A program made the position numbers and the translations under genes. The notes below the pieces were generated by a model, which ran no database searches, had not been told where the DNA came from, and saw nothing but the letters and a program-made list of their open reading frames with translations. A DNA stretch of 64,000 nucleotides from Skeletonema tropicum (lineage: Eukaryota > Bacillariophyta > Thalassiosirophyceae > Thalassiosirales > Thalassiosiraceae), in contig CM074143.1 of the NCBI GenBank assembly GCA_037178625.1, positions 1,736,001 through 1,800,000 on the forward strand, written 5' to 3'. Shown piece by piece: positions 1 to 9,559 of this stretch (positions are counted from its first letter, which is position 1; every line of letters starts with the position of its first letter).

Positions 1-84
1 TTTTTTACGTGGATTTTGTACCAGAGTTCTACGTACGGGGCGGGTGAGCGTCTGGAACCCCGCTTATGCTTGGGGTTTTCGGTT

Positions 85-215
85 TTCGGTTCACGCCTTT
101 TCACGTTGTGTCACGCCTTTTCACGTCAGCATCGGCGTGACGCCAAGATACGCCATTCACGTCGGCGTGACGCCAATACGCCATTTCACGTCGGGCGTGA
201 CGCCCTATGTGATGG
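85..215. repeat. GC-rich satellite with CACGTC/GGCGTGACG units
   Basis: Four to five imperfect units of about 30-38 bp, each carrying TTCACGTC followed by GGCGTGACGCC and then an AAGATACGCCA-like linker. The CACGTC..GACG parts are themselves near-palindromic. More units lie at 930-970 and 1527-1660, so this is one array interrupted by other sequence. No coding sequence is evident. Confidence 0.75.
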
Positions 216-929
216 ACGGAATAGGCGCTTTTGGTAGTGCTTGAATTAGATGGTACCATAGATGGTTTTTTTCGATAGTAAGACACTTTTTATCTGCAAG
301 GGGCGGCACTTCATTCAGGTCATGGATCTACTGGTGGAATTTCGATGACAAGATATACTAAAGAAGGAGCCATGTTGTATGCCTCTTGACTAATACTCGG
401 TAACCCACTTTTCTCTCATGGTAGGGTCCAGTGGCACGCTTGGCGGCTCCATCGCGTTGGAAGCGGGTGCTTCTGGTTCTGCCAATGCTGGTGATGATAC
501 CTGGGGATGATACCTTTGTGGTCGGTGACTCTCAATCATCAGATGGCGGTAGTCGACCAAAGAAGCAGGGAACGGGCCCAATCAGGGCGGAGCAGGACAA
601 TCCGCTGGCTCGAGCTCGTAAACTGGAGGTGGAATCATGTCCATCATATCAGGAGTCAGCGATGATGGTAGCTCTAGCACAGCCAGCATGCTGGCACGAG
701 CGCTGGATCATCGCGTGGGGATTCTTGACCATTACCTTTTCAGAGACAACCTGAATAGATGGTTCAGCTACAATCCAGTATAGAGTTACGTCTCCACTCA
801 GCTTTGGGATTTAAATTGAGATATTATTACCCTTCAATTAATCATAATCGATCAGTAAACTCCTCAAGTTACTCCTCTATGTTGTCAGTTAGTTGTACTT
901 CCTCCACCACTCCGCTCCATGTCAACCCA
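216..929. other. Gene-free stretch, possible decayed coding sequence
   Basis: I see no convincing gene here. Several overlapping short frames are open at 390-783. The most protein-like is a 48-residue frame from the ATG at 637 to the TAG at 781-783, with mixed hydrophobic and charged residues (SDDGSSSTASM, then HRVGILDHYLF). It has an upstream stop and no domain I recognise, so it is better read as a remnant than as a gene. Confidence 0.35.
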
Positions 930-972
930 ACGTGACGCAACTCGCCAATTCACGTCGGGCGTCACGCCAATA

Positions 973-1524
973 CAGTCAAATCCCAAGAACTATCCCCCCC
1001 TGGGGGATAAGAATTTTGGCTAGCCTGAGATTGGGGGGGGGTATCGTAACTCAAAGTTGAACCTCAAAAAGTTCCACCTCACAGCCTCCTCACAGCTCTC
1101 ACATCAGTTTGTACATCTCCGCCACCATTGTTGCATCTCTACTGAATCATAACATTGTTTAGTTTGTTTCGGTTCATACGCTGCTCTTCTATCACCCATC
1201 GATAGAGCGGAGGCAATAATTGTGATCGCAGGAATTTTTTGTAAAAAAGGATTCGGAACCCACCAGTGAAGCATCCGCTCCTCAACCTTCAACATTAGGC
1301 AAGCGGCAATGCCCATATTGCCTTCTTTACTTCACCTCTCAGGGACTATCATCGCGCATAAGGAGCCACGAGGCCAGGGGAGATTGGGAGGTAAAGCGAC
1401 CTACATTTACCCACTAAGACACCTAGGTTTGAGCCGCAGGGGGGGGATAAGATTTTAGGCTAGGCTGAGATTTTGTAGGGGGGGATATGCAAAATTGGGG
1501 GGGATAGTTCGTGGGATTTGACTG
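973..1524. mobile_element. Non-autonomous Tc1/mariner-type MITE (552 bp)
   Basis: The left end reads TA then CAGTCAAATCCCAAGAACTA and a C-run. The right end is its reverse complement, ending GGGATTTGACTG then TA. The inverted termini are about 28 bp long with one or two mismatches, start with CAGT and are flanked by TA on both sides (971-972 and 1525-1526), as expected for Tc1/mariner target duplication. The satellite continues on both sides, so the insertion is nested. A second direct repeat (GGGGGATAAGA..GGCTAG..CTGAGA) lies inside at about 1002-1040 and 1441-1482. No transposase is encoded; 1104-1316 is open on the minus strand but is not transposase-like. Confidence 0.85.
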
Positions 1525-1526
1525 TA

Positions 1527-1660
1527 AGTACGCCATTCACGTCGAGCGTCACGCCAAGATACGCAATTCACGTCGTCGTCACGCCAAGATACGCCATCCA
1601 CGCCTGGCGTCACGCCCGACGTGATGGGCGGGCGTGATTCGGCGTGAGCTGGAGTGATTC
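1527..1660. repeat. Continuation of the CACGTC/GGCGTGACG satellite
   Basis: Same units as at 85-215, with GCGTCACGCCAAGATACGCCA repeated about three times and a palindromic GGCGTCACGCC/CGACGTGATGGGCG section. It joins directly to the right flank of the MITE. Confidence 0.7.
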
Positions 1661-1860
1661 GGCGTGAAGGCCAACTAACCCTCTGCCAATGGTCACGAAT
1701 CACGAAAATGTCTGGTTAGTGCGGATTGCGGAGCACCTTTTTTAGCAACTATGTTAGAGTTGGCTCTAGAGGGTATTAGGGTTGTGAATAGCGAAGAGGT
1801 AAGGAGTCATCACATACGTTGCTATTCGGTCATCGATAGCGATAGAGGGATAGAAGAATT

Positions 1861-3489
1861 ATGATGGCACGACGTCACAATTCCCGATCGCAAAGCTCTT
1901 CAAAAGACGAACCAAATGAAAATAATGTGGACGGTCATCCTCTTCTAAAATCGGAGCCCCATGAAAAGTCACCAAAATCATCACTGGTTCACATGGGGAT
2001 GCGGATGCAAAAGATCAAAGTCGTGCTTGGGTTGGCAATGATTGTAGTCGTCATGTCCCTACTCAACAAAATTGGAGGGCAACACCAACAATACCATCTC
2101 TCAGATCGATACGACACAAGCGTAAGCAGTGCAGCAGAGATGGAATTACTGAATGCATTATATGATCTACCGCTTCCTACAACTCAACAGGAGTTGACTG
2201 AGTTGAATGATGAGCTAGCAGGGCTGGAACCAAAGTTTATTCTCCAGTGGGCACATCACACGTTGTTGGCTGGGAATAAAAACAATTCGCAAAGTCGAGA
2301 AAAGAATGGAATGAAATCACACCCACTAGTGCAGGCCACAAGCTTTGGCCCGACTGGTCTTGTCATTCTCGATCATTTATCAAGATACAATTTACTTGAC
2401 ACCGTCCCTATCGTTACAATGGACACCCTCCATCTATTCAAAGAGAGCTATGTGTTCTTCAATAAAATTCAATCACGCTACAACTCAACACTTCATCTCA
2501 CCATAACAAAACCTGTCCATATTGCCCACCCACCCGAACTCAATGGTGACAGTGTCTTCAAGGGGTTCCTATCATCAAAGGCAGAGTTCCAAGATGTGTA
2601 CGGCCCAATGCTGTGGAAAACTGATCCTCTCTACTATACCAAAGTAACGAAAATAGATCCGCTACAGCAGAAATTAGAAGAGTGGCAAACAATCATGTGG
2701 ATAACTGGACGTCGTCGGAGTCAGGGTGGTGAGAGAGAAGAGTTGGATGTACTAGAGTTTGATAGCTTCCCCCCAGATGCAGAGGATCGACGAGTGAAGA
2801 ATGGAGAAGATGATGATGACGACGATCCATTTCACTCTAGTAAAGGACGATGGAAATTGAATCCACTTGCATATTGGTCATACGACCAAGTTTGGAACTA
2901 CATCAAGGACAACAAAGTTCCTTACAACATACTCTATGATCTAGGCTTTACCAGCATCGGGGATGAAATGACTACAACATTTCCAAATAAGTCACACGTC
3001 GGGGATGCAATTTATGAACGGTCTGGTCGATTCACCACCTTGAATCGCACCGAGTGTGGACTTCACAGCCATTTGCAAAAGATTAAAGCCCTCAAGAAGC
3101 AAAATAAAGAAGCAGGGGAAGAATGGACAGTTCCAGAGCTAAATTGCGAGAAATGTATTGAATTGAAGGAAGATACGTTTCTGGAGACTGTAGAAAATAG
3201 CAATGACAGTCTGATCCTACTGGAATTCTACTCACCATTTTGCGGAAGCTGTCAAGAGTTTGCACCTGTGTTGAATCGATTGGCAAATTATCAATTACCA
3301 AATATACTAGTTGCGAGGTTTGATATCACGGAACAATCTATCCCGAAATACAACGACCAGGAAATATTTCTGGTAGAATCCACTCCAACGTTGTATTTAG
3401 TTGGGCATTTTCCGTCATTTCATGCGGAGTTGTACAGTGGCGAGCATGAATTTGGTGCAATTCTTAAATGGCTGACTGAGAAAAGTTAA
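1861..3489 (+). CDS. Membrane-anchored PAPS/APS reductase with C-terminal thioredoxin domain
   Basis: A 542-residue intronless protein. Residues about 51-69 are a hydrophobic helix after a basic N-terminus, suggesting a type II membrane anchor. Residues about 92-402 match the PAPS reductase (MET16/CysH) family: SFGPTG at 161-166 (nucleotide-binding loop), TMDTLHLF at 187-194, WITGRRRSQGG at 280-290, LNPLAYWSYDQVW at 333-345 and ECGLH at 398-402, where Cys399 is the expected catalytic cysteine. The paired cysteines that hold the 4Fe-4S cluster of plant APS reductase are absent, so this is an Fe-S-free type. Residues about 430-542 form a thioredoxin domain with CGSC at 461-464 (CGPC is usual) and TPT at 508-510 providing the cis-proline. 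Role: reduction of activated sulfate to sulfite with its own electron donor. APS versus PAPS cannot be decided by eye. No ASAFAP plastid motif is visible. It converges on a paralog at 3890-5299. Confidence 0.85.
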   Translation: MMARRHNSRSQSSSKDEPNENNVDGHPLLKSEPHEKSPKSSLVHMGMRMQKIKVVLGLAMIVVVMSLLNKIGGQHQQYHLSDRYDTSVSSAAEMELLNALYDLPLPTTQQELTELNDELAGLEPKFILQWAHHTLLAGNKNNSQSREKNGMKSHPLVQATSFGPTGLVILDHLSRYNLLDTVPIVTMDTLHLFKESYVFFNKIQSRYNSTLHLTITKPVHIAHPPELNGDSVFKGFLSSKAEFQDVYGPMLWKTDPLYYTKVTKIDPLQQKLEEWQTIMWITGRRRSQGGEREELDVLEFDSFPPDAEDRRVKNGEDDDDDDPFHSSKGRWKLNPLAYWSYDQVWNYIKDNKVPYNILYDLGFTSIGDEMTTTFPNKSHVGDAIYERSGRFTTLNRTECGLHSHLQKIKALKKQNKEAGEEWTVPELNCEKCIELKEDTFLETVENSNDSLILLEFYSPFCGSCQEFAPVLNRLANYQLPNILVARFDITEQSIPKYNDQEIFLVESTPTLYLVGHFPSFHAELYSGEHEFGAILKWLTEKS

Positions 3490-3889
3490 AAACTAGGTAG
3501 CCTACGTACAATACCCGGTGGGGACGACAGTCATCTTGAATTGCCTATTGATTGACGAAAACATTTGGATTGCATTTCGGACGCTTCAGTATCTTGATTT
3601 GGGCTCTATCTAATGAGTTGACTTCGACGGTACCATCATCGATTCGAAACCTAGGTGCCTCGGAGACAGCATTTGAGACGTGGTGAATTGATTATCTCCG
3701 CATGCTGGAGGTGCGTACCTCGTACCCATCTGTGGACTACCTTACCTGCAAGGAAATCGTTCCGTATTGCTAAGTATTGTGTTGATTTACATTCATTCAC
3801 GTATGGAAAGCGCAATAACATATGTACAGCGGCTCAAATCTAACGATCTAGTAACTGTTAAAAAGTGACTGTATTTACCTCTTTGCCAC
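3490..3889. other. Intergenic between convergent reductase genes
   Basis: This 400-bp stretch separates the two stop codons. I see no gene or repeat. It must hold the 3' UTRs of both genes. Confidence 0.6.
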
Positions 3890-5299
3890 TTATTGTTCTG
3901 AACATTCGCCTTCACGTGCCTTATCAATGTCACATGTCACGTTTTCTCCGCCTTCAGGTTCTGCTTCTTCTTCCACTTTGTCTTGATTGTTATCGATCAA
4001 CATACTTTCAGTTGCTGCTGCTTCAAAATCAAAGTCCACATGTAACCCACATTCCTTATTTGATTCACCAAATCCAGCAAATCTACCTGACCTCTCACCC
4101 TCGTCAGAACTTTCAGGCTTACTTGTCGTCATTTTATCCCCAATACTTGTGTAGCCTTGGTCGTACAAAGGGTTGTACGGAACATTGTTGTTCCGTATGT
4201 AACTCCATACTTGGTCATAGGACCAATAGGCAAGTGGATTCAATTTCCATCGGCCTTTACTTGAATGAAATGGACTGCTGTTACTATAGGCAGCAACACT
4301 GCCTTGAGGGTAGGGTTCAAACTCGAGAACATCCAATTTGACACGTTCCCCACCCTGACTCCTTCGACGTCCCGTAATCCACATGGCTGCATCCCACTCT
4401 TCTAACTTCTGTTGCATCGGTTCTAGCTTCGTGACCTTGGTGTACAACTTTGGATCATCTTTCCAAAGTGTGGAACTGTACGACTCTTCGAATTCTTCCT
4501 TGGATAGGATGGGCTCTTCTATCATGTCGAGTGGTTTCGTTATGGTGAGATGAAGTGATGATTTTTCATAGTGAGATTGGACTGTTTCGTAAAAGGTGTA
4601 GCTCTCTTGAAAGAGGTGGAGGGTGTCCATGGTTATGACGGGGATGGTATCTAGCAAGTGATGTGACGATAAATGGTCAAGAATCACAAGACCCGTCGGG
4701 CCAAAACTGGTGGCCTGAACTAATGGATGTGAGTCGTCACCCAACTCGGGACTATCCTGCAAATGATGATGAGCCCACTTTAGGATATACTCTGGATCCA
4801 ATCCTGCCAACTCATTATTCACCTCGGACAACTCTTGAGGCGTTGTTGGAAGCGGCATGGCGTAGAGTTTGTCCAACTGCTGGTTCTCAGTGCCGCTGCT
4901 GCTGGTAGCGGTTCTGTCATTCGTTGAGTCGTCAACATTTTTCTGTCGCTGCATTCTGAGAAATACGGCGAAGATGGCAAGCTTCATCACCGCCCCTAGT
5001 ATCCATTTGACTGCCTTGTTTTGACGAAACAGGGTGAATTTTGAGCTGGAGGTTGATGATGATGACATGTCCGATGAATCTACGTTGGGCACGTCGTACT
5101 CAAATGATGACAACGTAGACGACGACAGCGTAGATGAGGCACGCAACGCTGGTACTGGAGACTCTGGTGAAGAGGATCGATACAATCCCGGAATGGGAGA
5201 TTCAGCGCGTTTATCTTCCATGTTGGCGGCATGTTCTTCTTTCATGACGAAGGTAGGAGATGTGTTCCTTTTCCGACTGCTTCTCGTTTTGATAACCAT
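3890..5299 (-). CDS. Membrane-anchored PAPS/APS reductase paralog lacking thioredoxin
   Basis: A 469-residue paralog of the 1861-3489 gene in the opposite orientation. It has a long Ser-rich N-terminus, a hydrophobic helix at about 96-114 (AVKWILGAVMKLAIFAVF), then the same reductase domain: SFGPTG at 198-203, WITGRRRSQGG, LNPLAYWSYDQVW and ECGLH at 416-420 (Cys417). Instead of the thioredoxin domain there is a 49-residue acidic tail rich in Glu and Asp with two cysteines near its end. The cluster-binding Cys pair is again absent. Without a fused reductant it would need a separate thioredoxin or glutaredoxin, or partner with its neighbour. The start is the ATG at 5299 and the frame is open throughout. 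Paralogy is direct from sequence; partnership is inference. Confidence 0.85.
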   Translation of the reverse strand: MVIKTRSSRKRNTSPTFVMKEEHAANMEDKRAESPIPGLYRSSSPESPVPALRASSTLSSSTLSSFEYDVPNVDSSDMSSSSTSSSKFTLFRQNKAVKWILGAVMKLAIFAVFLRMQRQKNVDDSTNDRTATSSSGTENQQLDKLYAMPLPTTPQELSEVNNELAGLDPEYILKWAHHHLQDSPELGDDSHPLVQATSFGPTGLVILDHLSSHHLLDTIPVITMDTLHLFQESYTFYETVQSHYEKSSLHLTITKPLDMIEEPILSKEEFEESYSSTLWKDDPKLYTKVTKLEPMQQKLEEWDAAMWITGRRRSQGGERVKLDVLEFEPYPQGSVAAYSNSSPFHSSKGRWKLNPLAYWSYDQVWSYIRNNNVPYNPLYDQGYTSIGDKMTTSKPESSDEGERSGRFAGFGESNKECGLHVDFDFEAAATESMLIDNNQDKVEEEAEPEGGENVTCDIDKAREGECSEQ

Positions 5300-5742
5300 G
5301 GTATCTTCACAATAATCTACACCAGCTCTATATTATGTACGATTGAATAGAATCTGGAATGCTGTTAGCAACAACTCTTTTCATTCAATCCCATTCAATG
5401 GTTGTTCTGTAGTTTGTGAGCACGTTAGTCGATTGGCTCATGAATTTTCGGAGATTCATTTCAAAAGTAGGTAGGTCCCCACGGCGGAATCAATAGTAAG
5501 CGATGTTGCAGCCGATCTTGTGGCCAAGAAAAGTTGACACGCATGTGCGGCGGTGAATTGCAAATGCAGTTTGTGAGTTTTTCTTGGTGGCGGGCTCAGA
5601 TATATCCACTGTCGCAGGACACGTCATAGGTACGTCATCGATGGCGCGCCTCCCCTCTTGGCGGGCACCAACACCAACCATGCAAAATGCGAGAAGAAAA
5701 AAGAAAATCAACATCCAACACAACACATAAAAGGTAGGCACC
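5300..5742. other. Divergent promoter region between reductase and ABC-F genes
   Basis: 443 bp between head-to-head genes. The last 15 bases before the ABC-F start (AAAAGGTAGGCACC) give a strong translation context, CACCATGG. The minus-strand frame at 5490-5834 overlaps the next gene and is not credible. No other feature seen. Confidence 0.5.
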
Positions 5743-8257
5743 ATGGTAATGCTAGAACCCCCCCAGGACGTCCTCCAGCTCCTTCGGGATGCCCTCGGAG
5801 ACCCCTCTACCGACGCAGCCACAGCAGCCAACAACGAAACGGAAGAAATCCTCGCCTACGTCGCCACCCTAGCCTCCTCCCTCACCGACTCTCAAAACTT
5901 CCACTCTCAAGAATGGGTCGACGCCCTCTCACCCTACCTCGCCACACTCCCCCACCTCGCCTCCGCCGACGAATCACAATGTGAGGAAGCCGTCGAAAAG
6001 TTCCGCTGCGCTGCGGAAAATTCATTGATGCAAAATGATGATTCGTCCGATGAAGAAGATGAATTTGGTGGAGAACAAATTACCGATATTCGTTTCTCGC
6101 TTGCCTACGGAGGAAAGATTCTGTTGCATCAGACCAAATTGCGCTTGCGTCGTGGGCATAGGTACGCCCTCGTGGGTCAGAATGGTGTGGGTAAAACTAC
6201 ATTGATGAATGCAATCAACAATGGAAAATTGGAGGGGTGGCCAGTCGATTTAAAGACGGAATATGTCGATAGTGGATCTAATGTAGATCCTGTCCACGAG
6301 GCCAAGATTGTCTTTACACACTTGCAAGCCGCTACATCCAAATCAGAAGAGGAATGTAGGGCCATGTTGGAGCAACTCAAGTTCACCTCGGACATGATGA
6401 AGGGTAGTATTGGAGAATTGAGTGGGGGATGGCAGATGAAGTTACGTTTGGCACAGGCTGTGTTGATTGATGCGGATATTTTGCTTTTGGATGAGCCTAC
6501 GAATCACTTGGATACCAAGACTGTTGAGTGGTTGAAGGACTATTTGACTGGATTGACGCAAACTACTGTGTTGATTGTGAGTCATGATACTCCATTTTTG
6601 GAAGAGGTTGTATCCGATGGTAAGCATCGTATCGTGTATTGTACTCTTAGAACTTTTTTCTTTTCTGCGTTTCTGTGTCCATTTATTGACCTAAGCAAAC
6701 ACTTTCTCTCCTTTTGAACTATTAACTTGCCGTTCCTGTGTTCAAACAACATTGACTAACCAACTCCCTCTCTCTCTAATTTTTCTTAGTAATCCACTAC
6801 GAACAACGTCCACAATGGGGACCCCACCGCAAACTTGTCCACTACGCGGGCAAGATGAGTGCGTTCGTGAAGAAACAACCGCAAGCCAAACACTACTTTG
6901 AACTTGCAACGACTGATCTTAAATTTGTCTTCCCCGAGCCAGGCCGATTGGAGGGTATTCGTACATCGACACAACGATTTTTGGAAATGGAAAATGTCAA
7001 CTTTCGCTACCCTGGTGCCGAGCATGATACGTTGAGTGGTATTAATCTCAAGATGACATTGAGTTCACGAGTTTGTTTGATTGGTGCCAACGGAGCGGGT
7101 AAAACAACCTTGGTCAAGATGATTGTTGGAGATACACAGCCTTCCAACCCTACGGATTGTCGACTCTTTATTCATCATAACCTTCGTGTGGCATATGTAT
7201 CCCAGCACGCCTTTTACCACGTGGAACAACACATTGACGATAGTCCCGTCTCCTACATCCAATGGCGTTTCAAGGATGGATTCGATAAGGAAAAGATTGA
7301 AAGTGAAGCCTTCCGTATCACTCCCGAAGAGCAAAAGGCTATTGATGATTACAACCTGGAAGGAATTTGGTCTCGTCGTTTGCGCGGGGGTGTCCTCGAG
7401 TATGAAATCAAGAAGAAGAATGTTCGGGAGAAGGATAACATTTACGTCTCGAAGGATGAATTGTTGGCCATGGGATTTAAGCACTTGTTGCGTCAGACGG
7501 ATGAGAAGATTGCCTCGAAGGAGGCTGGGTTGGACTTGCGCCCGGTAACCACGTCGGAAATTCAATCTCATTTGGATGACTTTGGTTTGGCTCAAGAGTT
7601 TGGTACTTATGGAAAGATCCGTGGTTTGTCTGGTGGACAGAAGGTTAAGTTGGTCTTGGCTGCAGCTATGTGGAATTGTCCTCATTTACTTGTTTTGGAT
7701 GGTGAGTTGCAATCAAGATTTTGGAAAAGGTTTCTTTACTTGATGTTGGCATTATCATTTTGTGTCACTAACATTTTTTATCATCTCTCTCACATCTCAA
7801 CTCAATATCAGAACCTACCAACTACCTCGACAGAGAAGCACTCGGTGCCCTCTCCGCCGCCCTAAACGAATGGGGAGGTGCCGTCCTAATGATTTCCCAC
7901 AACAAGGAATTCTACGGCTCCGTCTGCAAGGAAGAATGGATTGTCGCCGACGGCAAAGTGTCCGTCAAGGGTGACTCCGACGAACGTGAAATGAAGGCTG
8001 TGGCACGAAAGAAGGAAACAAAGAAGGAAAAATCGGGGGATGCCGTGAAGGAAAGTGCGGGTGGTAATACCAATGCGGATGGGGATAAGTATAAGGATGC
8101 TACGACCAACTTTTGGGGTCAGACTGTTAGTAAGAAGGAGGCACGTCAGTATGATAAGGCGAAGAAGAAGGGTGATGTGGCGCTTATGAGGAAGATTTTG
8201 CAAATTCCCAAGGGCAAGGTGATGCCTGGATATGAAGAGCTTGGAGATGGTAAATAA
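5743..8257 (+). CDS. eEF3-like ABC-F ATPase without HEAT repeats (3 exons)
   Basis: Exons 5743-6619, 6790-7701 and 7812-8257 join in frame (phase 1 at both junctions; introns GTAAGC..CTTAG and GTGAGT..ATCAG) to give 744 residues. First cassette: Walker A GQNGVGKTT at 145-153, signature ELSGGW at about 224-229, Walker B LLLDEPTNHLD at 246-256. Second cassette: GANGAGKTT at 391-399, signature GLSGGQ at about 570-575, LVLDEPTNYLD across the last junction at 593-603. The sequence EPGRLEGI before the second cassette, the QHA..HVEQHID and YIQWRFKDG segments, and an insert ending in LRPVTTSEIQSHLD correspond to the chromodomain-bearing second cassette of fungal elongation factor 3. The N-terminal HEAT repeats of fungal eEF3 are missing, as in the eEF3-like proteins of algae. 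The C-terminus is Lys-rich, suiting ribosome binding. Expected role: ATP-driven E-site tRNA release or rescue on cytosolic ribosomes. Confidence 0.92.
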
Positions 8258-8403
8258 ATATAAGGAAAAGATATACAGCAAAGGCTTATTTACCCTTGCA
8301 GCAAAGCTGGTGTCTATACTAAAGAAGAACTTATGCACTTATATATCTGCAAGCTGTGTTTCAATCACATACATGAATATTATATAAAGCACGTGCCTCG
8401 CTC

Positions 8404-9387
8404 TCAGCATGAATCACTATCTTGCAAGTCTATCACCATGTTGTCATCCTCTGTATCAACAGTAGCTCGATTTTTCGGATTATTCTTACTTGTCATCTTC
8501 ATCTTGTCACTTGACGTGGATTTTTTACTACCTATTTTCAAGTCCAACCCATCATCACTGCTACTACTACTACTATCACTACTACTATCATCATCATCAT
8601 CCTTATTGTTGTTTCTGGCACCTTGACCAAACGCTGTCTTATTGAGATTCTTTTGTTTCAAATCCAACCGACGACGTTGCCGTATCTTTACCATTGAATC
8701 TATGTCACTATCACTGCTGGATGATGATGATGAAGAAGAAGAATCTAACAGCATTGAACTTGACTTTGTTTTTGTCGTTTTCTTTTTTCCAGAATTGACG
8801 AGTGGTGGCTTGGGACTTTTCCTCGCAGTGTTGTTGTTGTTGGAATTTGTTTTCTTAGTTTTCTTTTTCCCTGCCGCCGCTGCCGTCGTGGTGGTAGAAT
8901 TACCCTTATTACTCCATTGACCAATAGCAGTAGACTGAAGTTTCCGTTGTAACTCTGCCAATATATGCTTCTCCTTCCGTGCCACCAACAGTACATCATC
9001 GACCTTGACCGTTCTCCGATTGGCATGATTTGAAAATGCCGTTAAATCATTTGCAAGGGACGATGTGGAATAATGATAGACTAACTCTGTCAATGCGGCT
9101 ATTGCCTCCTTGCTCATGATTGTATCTACCTTCTTTGATGATGATGTTGCCATAATGTCATCGTCGTCACTATTATCATTGTCTCCAATAATTTTGGCAG
9201 CTACCTCTTCTTCCGCCCGACAGATTTTTCCGACGCAAAAGTGGAGTGATTCGCGGAGCTCACGAACCAGAGTTTCGTCTACCTCATCGCTGTCTTCACT
9301 GCTGCTGCCGACTTCGTGGTCGGAGGAAGAAGAGGGAAATGCCGCTGCGTAGTTCATCGCTGGACAAAAAATAATAGCAACAGCCAT
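8404..9387 (-). CDS. CENP-S / MHF1 histone-fold protein with long disordered tail
   Basis: 327 residues. About residues 42-150 form a histone fold resembling CENP-S/MHF1: LRESLHFCVGKICRAEEEVA, then SKEAIAALTELVYHYSTSS, then NDLTAFSNHANRRTVKVDDV and LLVARK. CENP-S pairs with CENP-X in the kinetochore CCAN and in the FANCM DNA-repair complex. The remaining half is low-complexity Ser, Asp, Lys and Asn, giving a protein about twice the usual length. The segment before Met11 resembles an intron end (TATTATTTTTTGTCCAG), and GTACGTACGTACC upstream could be a donor, so translation may begin at the Met at 9357 rather than 9387. It is head-to-head with PEX19, about 170 bp apart. Confidence 0.8.
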   Translation of the reverse strand: MAVAIIFCPAMNYAAAFPSSSSDHEVGSSSEDSDEVDETLVRELRESLHFCVGKICRAEEEVAAKIIGDNDNSDDDDIMATSSSKKVDTIMSKEAIAALTELVYHYSTSSLANDLTAFSNHANRRTVKVDDVLLVARKEKHILAELQRKLQSTAIGQWSNKGNSTTTTAAAAGKKKTKKTNSNNNNTARKSPKPPLVNSGKKKTTKTKSSSMLLDSSSSSSSSSSDSDIDSMVKIRQRRRLDLKQKNLNKTAFGQGARNNNKDDDDDSSSDSSSSSSDDGLDLKIGSKKSTSSDKMKMTSKNNPKNRATVDTEDDNMVIDLQDSDSC

Positions 9388-9559
9388 GACGGATGAAGGA
9401 TTTGAGAGTTGATAGGGACGGTGGTTTGGTACGTACGTACATAGGAAGAACTAACAACAGAGATAACTCCTTGCTTATTAGTAAATAACAGTATCTGGAG
9501 GTACACGACATCTATCACTATGAATCCGTCCTTCCAGAAAAGAATTGCGGCTACATTTT

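Noticed and set aside
431..754. 107-residue open frame as a gene
   Set aside because: Composition is unconvincing, other frames overlap it equally well, and no domain or signal is visible.
8745..9026. Minus-strand frame overlapping the CENP-S gene
   Set aside because: It is a shadow of the Ser/Lys-rich coding region in another frame.
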